Shown here: piece after piece, positions 16,664 through 25,273 of the stretch
Position numbering within the stretch: the first letter of the stretch is position 1
Layout: every line of letters starts with the position of its first letter
Origin: Parabacteroides sp. FAFU027
GTDB taxonomy: Bacteria; Bacteroidota; Bacteroidia; Bacteroidales; UBA7332
Direction of reading: 5' to 3'
Length of the DNA: 64,000 bases
Assembly: GCF_022808675.1 (NCBI RefSeq)
Contig: NZ_JAKZKV010000003.1
Coordinates: 1-64,000 of the forward strand
Made by a program: the position numbers and the translations under genes
Notes under the pieces: generated by a model
What the model saw: the letters and a program-made list of their open reading frames with translations, nothing else
Database searches by the model: none
Told to the model about the DNA's origin: nothing

Positions 16664-16690
16664 AAAAAAAGCCGATCATCTCGGCTTTTT
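16664..16690 (-). terminator. Terminator after the TPR gene
   Basis: GCCGA and TCGGC (16671-16685) form a short GC stem, flanked by A7 and T5 runs. On the reverse strand the T run follows the stem, so it fits termination of the gene ending at 16713. Confidence 0.75.
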
Positions 16691-16712
16691 CAGGGTTAAG
16701 TTATCTTTTCGA

Positions 16713-17228
16713 TTAAACGCGTTTCATCATTTCTTCCACTTCGCGAATCTGGGCCTTCAGCATCTTCTGTTTGTCAAGCTTCTTCGCATCCTGAAGATAG
16801 TGCTGAGCCAGTTTCTTGTTGCGCTGGGCCAGGTAGATACCTGCCAGATTCAGTTTCGCCACCGCCTGGTCGCTGTCCATACGCAATCCTACCGAAAGTG
16901 CTTTTTTGAAGCTTTTTTCTGCTTTGGAAATGTTGTGCTGCTGGCTTTCGAGCATACCGTTCAAGAGGTAGTAGTATGCCTCCTGGCTCTTAATCAGGTA
17001 TTCCGGATGCTTGATGCGTGATACGGCATTCATTGCCGAAGGAATATTATTCTTTTTAATAAAATAGAAAGCGAGGATGATATTTTCGTTTCTGAAGTGT
17101 GACAATGTTACAAATACAGAGACCAAAACGACTAAGATACCGATGAAGATAAAGCCTTTAAAAAATAAAAGCACAGCCCCGATCAGTATGAGTGATGCAA
17201 TAATCAGACGAACGTATTTTCTTATCAT
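16713..17228 (-). CDS. Membrane-anchored tetratricopeptide-repeat protein
   Basis: A 171-residue protein with two N-terminal membrane helices (about 8-25 and 27-43) and a helical C-terminal part with TPR-like pairs: EAYYYLLNGMLESQQHNISK, AEKSFKKALSVG, AVAKLNLAGIYLAQRNKKLA, and QHYLQDAKKLD. Such proteins usually act as protein-interaction scaffolds; no enzymatic motif is visible. A -7 box TAAATTTG at 17258-17265 lies upstream. Conserved but uncharacterised as far as I can tell. Confidence 0.75.
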   Translation of the reverse strand: MIRKYVRLIIASLILIGAVLLFFKGFIFIGILVVLVSVFVTLSHFRNENIILAFYFIKKNNIPSAMNAVSRIKHPEYLIKSQEAYYYLLNGMLESQQHNISKAEKSFKKALSVGLRMDSDQAVAKLNLAGIYLAQRNKKLAQHYLQDAKKLDKQKMLKAQIREVEEMMKRV

Positions 17229-17292
17229 AAATAAATGAGTTAATGAAATTTGAGTCGCAAATTTAGCAATAATTCTTTTGCGTAAAAGAAAG

Positions 17293-17325
17293 AAACCTCC
17301 AAGGTTTCAAAAACCTTGGAGGTTT
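17293..17325. repeat. AAACCT-type inverted repeat, copy 3 (3' of ilvE)
   Basis: AAACCTCCAAGGTTT, a CAA linker and its reverse complement AAACCTTGGAGGTTT. The inner bases differ from copies 1 and 2 in both arms so that pairing is kept. It lies 35 bp past the ilvE stop. Confidence 0.85.
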
Positions 17326-17360
17326 GCTCTCCAAAAGATGCCAAAGCATCCTTTCTGATA

Positions 17361-18380
17361 TTATTCGATTACAGTTACAAATCCGAATGTATCCGGCTCA
17401 TCACCATACTGGATTGCACGTAACTTGTTGTAAAGTTTCAGACAGGTTGGGCCCGCCTCTCCATCTTTAGAGAAGACATACGACTTGTTCTCATCGATGT
17501 CATCAATGCGCAGGATTGGGCTGATAACAGCCGCAGTACCACAAGCACCGGCCTCTTCGAATGTAGCCAACTCCTCTTCCGGAATCGGACGCTGTTCCAC
17601 TTTCATGCCCATTGATTTGGCAATCTGCTGAAGACTGTCGTTGGTAATGGAAGGCAGAATAGATTCTGATTGCGGAGTGATATAGGTGTTATCTTTGATT
17701 CCGAAGAAGTTTGCAGGACCACATTCATCCACATATTTCTTATAACGGGCATCGAGGTAAAGTACCATCGAATAACCCATCTCATGCGCTTTTTCACCAG
17801 CAGAAAGACTTGCCGCATAGTTACCGCCCACTTTGTATTTACCTGTACCCAGCGGAGCTGCACGGTCATATTGGCGCAGGATCACTACAGGTGTCGGTTT
17901 AAATCCTTCCTTAAAGTAAGGACCAACAGGAGTAACAAAAATCAGGAACATGTATTCCGTAGCCGGTTTCACACCTACCTGGGCGCTGGTACCAATCAAC
18001 AACGGACGAATATATAAAGAGGCACCACTTTCGTAAGGCGGTACGAAACGCTCGTTTCTTTTGACCGCCTCAATCACTGCCTCACGGAATTTATCGATTG
18101 GAAACTTTGCCATCAGGATACCTTCGCTGGTATGCTGCATACGTTTGGCGTTCTCTTCTATACGGAAAACACGGATTTTACCGTCTTTTCCACGGAAAGC
18201 CTTCAATCCCTCGAAAGCCTCTTGTCCGTAATGTAAACATGTGGCCGCCATGTGCATGGGGATGTATTCTGAAGAGGTAAACTCCAGGTCTCCCCAGGCC
18301 CCGTCTTTATAGCTGCAACGAACATTACAGTCCGTTGTCATATAGCCAAAAGACAACTCTGACCAATTTATATTTTCCAT
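17361..18380 (-). CDS. ilvE: Branched-chain amino acid aminotransferase
   Basis: PLP enzyme that exchanges amino groups between glutamate and the keto acids of Leu, Ile and Val. I use MENINWSELS at 18380 (339 residues), not the in-frame ATG at 18431, because a -7 box TACCTTTG (18429-18436) puts the transcript start near 18423. Motifs: HYGQEAFEGLKAFR, the PLP Lys in GTGKYKVGGNYAASL, YVDECGPANFF and EEAGACGTAAVISPI. Length and motifs fit the large fold-type IV IlvE form. It is a single gene. Confidence 0.95.
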   Translation of the reverse strand: MENINWSELSFGYMTTDCNVRCSYKDGAWGDLEFTSSEYIPMHMAATCLHYGQEAFEGLKAFRGKDGKIRVFRIEENAKRMQHTSEGILMAKFPIDKFREAVIEAVKRNERFVPPYESGASLYIRPLLIGTSAQVGVKPATEYMFLIFVTPVGPYFKEGFKPTPVVILRQYDRAAPLGTGKYKVGGNYAASLSAGEKAHEMGYSMVLYLDARYKKYVDECGPANFFGIKDNTYITPQSESILPSITNDSLQQIAKSMGMKVEQRPIPEEELATFEEAGACGTAAVISPILRIDDIDENKSYVFSKDGEAGPTCLKLYNKLRAIQYGDEPDTFGFVTVIE

Positions 18381-18428
18381 TATCTCTAAATAAATATGAT
18401 TGAATATCCTCAGTTCCAATTTGATTCG

Positions 18429-18436
18429 CAAAGGTA
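18429..18436 (-). promoter_or_regulatory. ilvE -7 box
   Basis: Reverse-strand TACCTTTG is a perfect TAnnTTTG; no clear -33 TTTG lies at 19-21 bp. It supports the ilvE start at 18380. Confidence 0.55.
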
Positions 18437-18624
18437 GATTTTTTTCGTTAATTGCTCCCCATATAAAGTGGACAAATTAGGTTTATTAGCTTTTGCTGGT
18501 TTTATCGAATAGTTTGATAGCTACAAATTCAAGTTGTATTCGACAGGAAAGTTCAGGAAATCAACCCAGCTAAAACAAAACATCTGTTTCCAAGGTTATA
18601 GGACAAACGGAATACTACTCTGAG

Positions 18625-20034
18625 ATGATCTACACACTCATGCCTGTCCTCTTTCTGCTGGGGATCCTGGCGATTGCCCTGGAAGAGAAAATTCAGATAA
18701 ACAAAGCAGCCTCGGCCCTGCTGATGGCTTTACTTCTCTGGTGTTTATTTGCACTGGATGCTGTTCATATACTGGACTCCCATCCCAATGCTTACTTCCG
18801 TGAATTCTTCATGCATCACCAGGATATAATGTCACTGCCCAAAAAGGAGCAATACATGCAATACATTGTCGATAATGCGATGCTGACACACATCGGGGAT
18901 GTCTCCCAAACACTCTTTTTCGTGATGAGTACCATGATTATCATAGAGTTGATAGACTCCCACGGTGGTTTCAGAGCAGTTTCATCACTTATTACAACCC
19001 GAAACAAGCGAAAATTACTATGGATAATCTCGCTGCTGACCTTCTTTATGGCAGCTTTAATCAATAATATGGCTTGTGCTATCGTTATCATCGCTCTACT
19101 GCGCAAACTTATCCCACACAACCACCGGGAACGAATCAAAATCGCCTGCCTCGTTATTATTTCGGCCAATGCGGGCGGTTCATTCTCTCCTATTGGCGAT
19201 GTAACCACCATTCTGCTCTGGACGGGAGGAAATATTTCGGCATTGCATCAAATCGTCCATCTTTTTATACCGAGCCTAATCACAATGTTGATCCCACTTT
19301 CTATTATGACCTTTCATTACAAAAAAGGAGAGGAATGGGATGTAATGCCATCCGACTTAAGTGATAATCCATTATCATTTCATCTATCCTCAAAATCCAG
19401 ATTAACCATCCTGGCCATCGGAATATCCTCGTTAGCATTGGTTCCTGTTTTCCGGGAACTGACCGGACTCCCCCCCTTCATGGGTGTGATGTTTGGGTTG
19501 GTACTATTGTGGATTTACACTGACTTTTTATATAGAAAAATCATTGACATCGAGGAACATCAAAAGCTGAAAGTTTCGCGAATGACCTCCCTGATTGACA
19601 TGCCCACTATTCTGTTTTTCCTTGGCATTTTGATGTCGGTTGCCGCGCTCCAATCCGCAGGTCAGTTAGGTGATATTGCCGGATTTATCGACACTCACGT
19701 CAAAAGCCCGTTTATTGTCAGTTTCATCCTCGGGGTCATGTCTTCATTTATAGATAATGTCGCGTTGGTGGCAGGTACGATGGGCATGTATCATGTCATA
19801 CCGGCAGCGGACGCAATAACACAACATCTTCATTACTTTGTGGCAGATGGCGGATTCTGGACGTTCATTGCTTACTGTGCAGTAAACGGAGGAAGCCTCC
19901 TCATTATCGGGTCTGCTACGGGTGTTGCCGTGATGGGGATGGAGAAAATCACCTTCGGGTACTACCTGAAATACTTCTCCTGGCTGGCGACCCTCGGATA
20001 TATCGCCGGAGCATTAACCTACGTCTATCTTTAA
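18625..20034 (+). CDS. nhaD: Na+/H+ antiporter NhaD
   Basis: Inner-membrane sodium/proton exchanger of the NhaD (ion transporter superfamily) type. The 469-residue protein has about 11-12 hydrophobic helices. Family features: ALINNMACAIVIIALL, NAGGSFSPIGDVTTILLWTGG, MSSFIDNVALVAGTMGMY and AVNGGSLLIIGSATGVAVMG, with polar ND/SP/GD residues in the membrane core. It lies directly before the Na+-pumping decarboxylase beta subunit (91-bp gap), suggesting a shared role in sodium balance. Confidence 0.93.
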   Translation: MIYTLMPVLFLLGILAIALEEKIQINKAASALLMALLLWCLFALDAVHILDSHPNAYFREFFMHHQDIMSLPKKEQYMQYIVDNAMLTHIGDVSQTLFFVMSTMIIIELIDSHGGFRAVSSLITTRNKRKLLWIISLLTFFMAALINNMACAIVIIALLRKLIPHNHRERIKIACLVIISANAGGSFSPIGDVTTILLWTGGNISALHQIVHLFIPSLITMLIPLSIMTFHYKKGEEWDVMPSDLSDNPLSFHLSSKSRLTILAIGISSLALVPVFRELTGLPPFMGVMFGLVLLWIYTDFLYRKIIDIEEHQKLKVSRMTSLIDMPTILFFLGILMSVAALQSAGQLGDIAGFIDTHVKSPFIVSFILGVMSSFIDNVALVAGTMGMYHVIPAADAITQHLHYFVADGGFWTFIAYCAVNGGSLLIIGSATGVAVMGMEKITFGYYLKYFSWLATLGYIAGALTYVYL

Positions 20035-20124
20035 GACATCCGAAAATAATCACCATAACCGAGGGAAAAGTCTGTTTTGAATTGTTATAACGGATAAAGA
20101 ATTGTTCACAATAACACGCCCGTT

Positions 20125-21255
20125 ATGAATTCAGGACTTTTCACCTCCTTCTTCAGCGGAATACTTTCTCTTGGTATTGGAGAGATTATCATGCTATTGG
20201 TCGGTGCTACGCTTATCTACCTGGCCATCAAAAAGAACTATGAACCGGCCCTGCTTCTCCCAATCGGATTCGGTACACTCATGGCCAATATCCCTTTCTC
20301 CTCCGCTGTCGGCCATGACGGAGCATTGACGGTATTTTTTAATGCAGGAATTATCACCGAAATATTTCCCCTCTTAATATTCGTTGCGGTAGGTGCCATG
20401 ATTGACTTCACACCGCTGTTCCGGAATCCGATGCTATTGCTTTTCGGTGCGGCTGCCCAGTTTGGCATCTTCATGACGATGGCCTTTGCAACGTTGCTGG
20501 GATTCGACCTCAAGGAAGCCGCCTCAATCGGCATTATCGGTGCAGCAGACGGGCCAACTTCCATTTATGTGGCGACCCGTTTTGCCCAAAATCTACTCGG
20601 ACCGATATCTGTTGCAGCTTATTCTTATATGGCGCTTGTTCCCATTATTCAACCTCCCATCATCAACGCACTAACGACCAAACAGGAGCGTATGATCAGA
20701 ATGACGGGGCATTGCCGGCCTATTTCCAAAACGACGCTGATTCTCTTTCCGATTATCGTTACTGTGATTGCCGGATTAATTGCACCCACTTCGGTCGCGT
20801 TGATTGGCTTTCTGATGTTTGGGAATCTGATTCGGGAGTGTGGGGTATTGAATTCACTTTCGAAATCTGCCCAGAATGAACTGGCAAATCTGGTCACCAT
20901 CCTGTTGGGTATTACCATTGCCTCAACCATGACAGCCGATTCTTTTTTAAAAGTAGATACACTGATGATTCTCGGGCTGGGGTTGTTTGCGTTCATATTT
21001 GATACAGCCGGTGGGGTTCTCTTTGCCAAACTTTTAAATCTTGTTCTACCCAAACACCTGAAGGTTAACCCGATGGTGGGTGCAGCAGGAATATCTGCCT
21101 TTCCGATGTCTGCCCGTGTTATTCAAAAGATGGGGCAGGATAATGACCCGAATAACTACCTACTGATGTATGCAGCCAGCGCCAATGTAGGCGGTCAAAT
21201 CGGGTCGGTCATTGCCGGAGGTATTATCCTGGCTATCATCCCTTTGCTTAGCTAA
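20125..21255 (+). CDS. Na+-translocating decarboxylase beta subunit
   Basis: Membrane subunit that pumps Na+ outward, driven by decarboxylation of the carboxybiotin carrier of oxaloacetate-, methylmalonyl- or glutaconyl-CoA decarboxylases. The 376-residue protein is hydrophobic throughout and carries the family signature FVAVGAMIDFTPL, GIIGAADGPTSIYVATRFA (with the Asp implicated in Na+ binding), YSYMALVPIIQPPII and SAFPMSARVIQKMG. It is followed by a gamma-like peptide but not by alpha or biotin subunits; a candidate partner is encoded at 45771-49418. Substrate undetermined, so no symbol. Confidence 0.93.
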   Translation: MNSGLFTSFFSGILSLGIGEIIMLLVGATLIYLAIKKNYEPALLLPIGFGTLMANIPFSSAVGHDGALTVFFNAGIITEIFPLLIFVAVGAMIDFTPLFRNPMLLLFGAAAQFGIFMTMAFATLLGFDLKEAASIGIIGAADGPTSIYVATRFAQNLLGPISVAAYSYMALVPIIQPPIINALTTKQERMIRMTGHCRPISKTTLILFPIIVTVIAGLIAPTSVALIGFLMFGNLIRECGVLNSLSKSAQNELANLVTILLGITIASTMTADSFLKVDTLMILGLGLFAFIFDTAGGVLFAKLLNLVLPKHLKVNPMVGAAGISAFPMSARVIQKMGQDNDPNNYLLMYAASANVGGQIGSVIAGGIILAIIPLLS

Positions 21256-21273
21256 CCTTTAATCAGATATAAG

Positions 21274-21423
21274 ATGGTTATGATACTCGACAACTTTTTC
21301 AAAGCGCTGACAGCAACCGCGATAGGAATGTTGAGCATTTTTATCTTTATGCTGCTGTTTTACCTGGTGATAGTATTGCTGGAGAAGTATTTTCCGGGAA
21401 AGAAAGAAGAACAAAAAGGCTAA
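21274..21423 (+). CDS. OadG-like small gamma subunit
   Basis: A 49-residue peptide starting MVMILDNFFKALTATAIG, with one membrane helix (about 15-36, MLSIFIFMLLFYLVIVLL) and a charged end (EKYFPGKKEEQKG). Length, topology and position 18 bp after the beta subunit fit the gamma subunit of Na+-pumping decarboxylases, which anchors the carboxyltransferase to the beta subunit. The extended Pro/Ala-rich tail of full-length OadG is missing, so this is a minimal form. A terminator follows. Confidence 0.75.
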   Translation: MVMILDNFFKALTATAIGMLSIFIFMLLFYLVIVLLEKYFPGKKEEQKG

Positions 21424-21441
21424 ATCAGCTTTTCCCAAAGC

Positions 21442-21481
21442 AAAAAGCGGGAAAGAACTATTCGTTCGATCCCGCTTTTTT
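21442..21481. terminator. Bidirectional terminator
   Basis: AAAAAGCGGGA and TCCCGCTTTTTT (21442-21452 and 21470-21481) form a stem with A and T runs on both sides, between the convergent gamma-like gene and the acyl-CoA dehydrogenase gene. Confidence 0.85.
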
Positions 21482-21501
21482 AGAGATTGTTTAAGCAACT
21501 A

Positions 21502-23202
21502 TTATTTCCGGTAAATATCCAGGCACTCTACCGTAAATCCTTCGATAAACTGAGCATGCCCCTGAACGGCGGCTTCTCCGAAATTGATGTAAACCTCTGC
21601 TGACTTGCGGAAATCCTCACAGCGTGAGGCATCGTGCAGCAGCAGATATCCCATAATAATATGGCCGGCCATCTCCACCATACGGCGGGCATGGAAGTCG
21701 ATAAACTCATTATCCCCTACGGCTTTGACATCCTCTACCGTCTTTTCAAAAGCATTAGTCATTGCAATCAAACGGGTGCGGAGGCTGGTCAGTTCCGGTG
21801 CAATCTCCTGTGTCTCATAATCGCGAATCATCGCCAGATAAGAGCCGGTAGTTACATGGCGAATGGCTGCCACGACCTGAAGCTGTGTTGTACCTTCATA
21901 AATAGAGGTAATGCGGGCATCGCGGTAGATGCGTTCGCAGGCATAATCCTTCATGAAGCCTGAGCCACCGTGAATCTGAATACAATCGTAGGCATTCTGG
22001 TTGCAATACTCACTGGCCATTCCTTTGCCCAGCGGCGTGCAAGCATCAGCCAGCTTTTGATATTTCTTCATTTCGTTGCGCTCTTCCGGAGTCAGTTTGC
22101 GCTCACGGGCAATATCTTCCAGCGTTTTGTACATATCCACAAAACGGGTAGTTTCATAAAGCAACGAACGGGTAGCGTCCAGTTTTGCTTTCATGATTGA
22201 AAGCATTTCATAAACAGCAGGAAACTCAATGATGGATTTTCCAAACTGCTTACGCTCTTTGGCATAAGCCAACGCTTCACGATAAGCCGATTCCGAAACG
22301 CCGACAGACTGAGCCGTGATTCCCAGACGGGCACTGTTCATCAACGCCATTACGTATTTGATAAGTCCCATTTTACGGTCGCCACAAAGCTCGGCTTTTG
22401 CATTACGGAACACCAGCTCGCAAGTAGGCGAACCTTTGATACCCATTTTATTTTCAATACGACGCACAGTCACACCGCCATCGTATTTATCATAAAGAAA
22501 CATGGAAAGACCGCGACCATCTTTGGTTCCGTCTTCCGAACGGGCCAGTACGAGGGAAATGTGTCCGTCACCGTTAGTGATGAAGCGTTTCACACCATTG
22601 AGATACCAGCATCCATCCTGCTCGCTGTATGTGGCTTTGAGCATTACAGCCTGAAGGTCTGATCCTGCATCCGGTTCTGTCAGGTCCATTGCCATCGTTT
22701 CACCGGCACATACGCGTGGGAGGAATTTTTTGCGCTGATCGTCATTGGCAAATTCGTAAATTGTCTCGGCACAGTCCTGCAAACCCCAGATATTTACAAA
22801 ACCGGCATCGGCACGGCTCACCATATCAGCCGCCATGATGTATGGGACAAGAGAAAAGTTCATACCGTTATAACGGCGAGGCAGGGAAATACCCATCAGG
22901 CCGGCCTTTACCAATGCATCGAGGTTTTCCTTAGTACCTTTGGCATACACTACACGACCATCCACCACGTGTGGACCTTCCTGGTCAATACTTTCGGCAT
23001 TAGGCGCGACAATATCACCGCAGATTTCGCCGACAATGTCAAGGACTTTTTCGTAACTGTCCATGGCATCTTCAAAATCCATAGGGGCATAATCAAATTG
23101 CTGCGCATCGGTATAGTTACGCTCGCGCAACTCCACGATTCTCCGCATCAGCGGATGATCCAGGTGGTGTTTTAAATCGGGATTATCGAGATAGAAGTTC
23201 AT
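21502..23202 (-). CDS. Acyl-CoA dehydrogenase
   Basis: FAD enzyme that introduces the alpha-beta double bond in acyl-CoA and passes electrons to EtfAB. The 566-residue protein exceeds the ~380 of standard enzymes by an N-terminal extension and a C-terminal helical domain, as in the larger (fadE-like) subgroup. Seen: MAMDLTEPDAGSDLQAV, WYLNGVKRFITNGD, RKQFGKSIIEFPAV, and RITSIYEGTTQLQVVA with the likely catalytic Glu in YEGT. The etfA and etfB genes lie upstream on the same strand. The substrate (short-chain or branched acyl-CoA) cannot be told from sequence. Confidence 0.93.
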   Translation of the reverse strand: MNFYLDNPDLKHHLDHPLMRRIVELRERNYTDAQQFDYAPMDFEDAMDSYEKVLDIVGEICGDIVAPNAESIDQEGPHVVDGRVVYAKGTKENLDALVKAGLMGISLPRRYNGMNFSLVPYIMAADMVSRADAGFVNIWGLQDCAETIYEFANDDQRKKFLPRVCAGETMAMDLTEPDAGSDLQAVMLKATYSEQDGCWYLNGVKRFITNGDGHISLVLARSEDGTKDGRGLSMFLYDKYDGGVTVRRIENKMGIKGSPTCELVFRNAKAELCGDRKMGLIKYVMALMNSARLGITAQSVGVSESAYREALAYAKERKQFGKSIIEFPAVYEMLSIMKAKLDATRSLLYETTRFVDMYKTLEDIARERKLTPEERNEMKKYQKLADACTPLGKGMASEYCNQNAYDCIQIHGGSGFMKDYACERIYRDARITSIYEGTTQLQVVAAIRHVTTGSYLAMIRDYETQEIAPELTSLRTRLIAMTNAFEKTVEDVKAVGDNEFIDFHARRMVEMAGHIIMGYLLLHDASRCEDFRKSAEVYINFGEAAVQGHAQFIEGFTVECLDIYRK

Positions 23203-23289
23203 TGTTTTATTTCTTTAAGGAGTTTTAGGGAGTAAAAGGAGTTTTAGGGTAAATCCCCAAACCGCACATATTACTTTTGATGAAAATGT

Positions 23290-24309
23290 TTATTTACTGT
23301 TTTTCTTGTAATACTTGATCATCTTCGGAATCACCTCTTCCACCGTGCCGTTGATTACATAATCAGCAATGGTGTTGATCGGCGCATTTTCATCATTATT
23401 TATAGCTATGATAATAGAGCTCTCCTGCATACCAGCAATGTGCTGGATTTGGCCGGAAATACCACAAGCGATGTACAGTTTCGGACGGACAGTCACTCCC
23501 GTCTGGCCAATCTGTCGGTCATGGCCGGCATATCCGGCATCAACTGCAGCACGTGATGCGCCAACTTCTCCCCCGATTGTTGCAGCCAAATCATACAGCA
23601 ACTGGAAATTCTCTTTCGAACCTACCCCGTAACCTCCGGCTACAATGATAGGAGAAGCTTTCAGATTCACTTTTGACTTCTCTATATGACGCTCGATCAC
23701 ATCCACCACAAAGTCGGCATCTGATACATATTTTGCAACGTCCAGTTTGACCACTTTGCCCTTGTGCTGAAGGTTGAAAATCTCTTTTCTCATCACCCCT
23801 TCACGTACGGTTGCCATCTGCGGACGACACTCCGGATTGATAATCGTTGCTACGATATTTCCACCGAACGCAGGACGGATCTGATAAAGCAGGTCTTTGT
23901 AAACTTTATTTTCCTTCTTCTCTTCATGGTCCCCGATTTCGAGCGCAGTACAATCGGCAGTCAGACCGCTGTGCAATGCTGAAGAAACGCGTGGTCCCAG
24001 GTCACGGCCAATGCTGGTCGCTCCCATCAGGCAGATTTGTGGTTTCTGTTCTTTAAACAGGTTGACCAAAACCGAAGTATGAGGAAGGGAGGTGTACGGA
24101 TAAAGACGGGAATCGTCTGCCAGATAGACTGTATCGGCTCCGTAAGGGAATATCTGGGATTCTATCCCTTCGAGTTTCGAACCAATCACAATCGCTTCGA
24201 GCTTGCATTTGAGTTGGTTGGCCAGGCTGCGTCCTTTTGTCAGCAGTTCCAGACTGACATCAGCCACGATGCCGTCTTCTATTTCGCAATATACAAATAA
24301 GTTATTCAT
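23290..24309 (-). CDS. etfA: Electron transfer flavoprotein alpha subunit
   Basis: Carries FAD and accepts electrons from the acyl-CoA dehydrogenase encoded next to it. The 339-residue protein has the N-terminal domain with GATSIGRDLGPRVSSALHSGLTADC in pieces, and the C-terminal FAD domain: IIVAGGYGVGSKENF, GASRAAVDAGYAGHDRQIGQ, and IACGISGQIQHIAGMQ, ending in the INNDENAPI motif. Order etfB-etfA-acyl-CoA dehydrogenase on one strand points to an operon. The 87-bp gap to the dehydrogenase gene holds AGGAGTTTTAGGG twice (23218, 23237). Confidence 0.95.
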   Translation of the reverse strand: MNNLFVYCEIEDGIVADVSLELLTKGRSLANQLKCKLEAIVIGSKLEGIESQIFPYGADTVYLADDSRLYPYTSLPHTSVLVNLFKEQKPQICLMGATSIGRDLGPRVSSALHSGLTADCTALEIGDHEEKKENKVYKDLLYQIRPAFGGNIVATIINPECRPQMATVREGVMRKEIFNLQHKGKVVKLDVAKYVSDADFVVDVIERHIEKSKVNLKASPIIVAGGYGVGSKENFQLLYDLAATIGGEVGASRAAVDAGYAGHDRQIGQTGVTVRPKLYIACGISGQIQHIAGMQESSIIIAINNDENAPINTIADYVINGTVEEVIPKMIKYYKKNSK

Positions 24310-24336
24310 TGTTTGAGGAGTTTAGCTATGATGAAA

Positions 24337-25209
24337 TCATCCAATAGTATGGTTGGCAATCAGGTCATACATCAGGATATCAATATCTCGGTCAGACGGA
24401 GAAATCACGAGACTTTCCTTCGCCTGAAAGACCACATTCTCGATCTTTTTCACCTTAGTGGGCGATCCCGACAGACCAACCTGCTCCAGTTCGGCATTCA
24501 CATCAGCCACTCCCCATTCTATAAGATTGAGATACGGACGGTTGTCAAACAAATCCGTGTAATCGACATTCATATTCTGCTTTTCAGTCACGGTCTTGGC
24601 ATACTTGTACTTCTGAATCAGCTTCGCATTGCGCGGGCGACATTCCGGCGCAGTTCCGTTTACCGTAATCAAAATCGGTAATTTGGCTTCCACGACTTCT
24701 ACACCTCGTTCCAGACGTCGTTTCACCCGAATTTTATCGGCATCAACAGACTGGACTTCTTCAGCATAAGTAATTTGCGAAATACCCAACTTCTCTGCCA
24801 CCTGTGGTCCTACCTGTGCTGTGTCGCCATCAATAGCCTGACGACCGCAAATGATCAGGTCATATTCACCCAACTTCCGGATGGCACAAGCCAACGCATA
24901 GGAAGTCGCCAACGTATCGGCACCGGCAAAAGCCCTATCGGTAAGCAAAATGCCACCATCAGCACCGCGGTAAAGCCCCTCACGAATGATATCGGCTGCG
25001 CGTCCCGGCCCCATAGTCAGCAAATGAACGGTTGTACCCGGGTGTTTTTCTTTTAACGCTAAAGCCTGTTCGAGCGCATTCAAATCCTCAGGATTGAAAA
25101 TGGCAGGAAGCGCGGCACGATTTACTGTACCGTCGGCTTTCATGGCATCCTTTCCCACATTTCGTGTATCAGGCACCTGTTTTGCTAAAACAATGATTTT
25201 CAAACTCAT
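24337..25209 (-). CDS. etfB: Electron transfer flavoprotein beta subunit
   Basis: Partner of EtfA. The 290-residue protein shows the beta-subunit blocks: VLAKQVPDTRNVG, NPEDLNALEQALALKE, LLTMGPGRAADIIREGLYRGADGG (in pieces), CGRQAIDGDTAQVGPQVAEKL and a late VEAKLPILITVNGTAPECR. The C-terminal arm that wraps the alpha subunit is present. It lies 27 bp from etfA and is the first of the three genes. The motifs do not let me say whether the pair is bifurcating; no NADH-binding partner lies nearby. Confidence 0.95.
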   Translation of the reverse strand: MSLKIIVLAKQVPDTRNVGKDAMKADGTVNRAALPAIFNPEDLNALEQALALKEKHPGTTVHLLTMGPGRAADIIREGLYRGADGGILLTDRAFAGADTLATSYALACAIRKLGEYDLIICGRQAIDGDTAQVGPQVAEKLGISQITYAEEVQSVDADKIRVKRRLERGVEVVEAKLPILITVNGTAPECRPRNAKLIQKYKYAKTVTEKQNMNVDYTDLFDNRPYLNLIEWGVADVNAELEQVGLSGSPTKVKKIENVVFQAKESLVISPSDRDIDILMYDLIANHTIG

Positions 25210-25273
25210 TGATCGAATTTAGTTTTAAAGATTAATATAAGTGTGTTTTCAAAAGACATGTAAAAAAAGAGGC

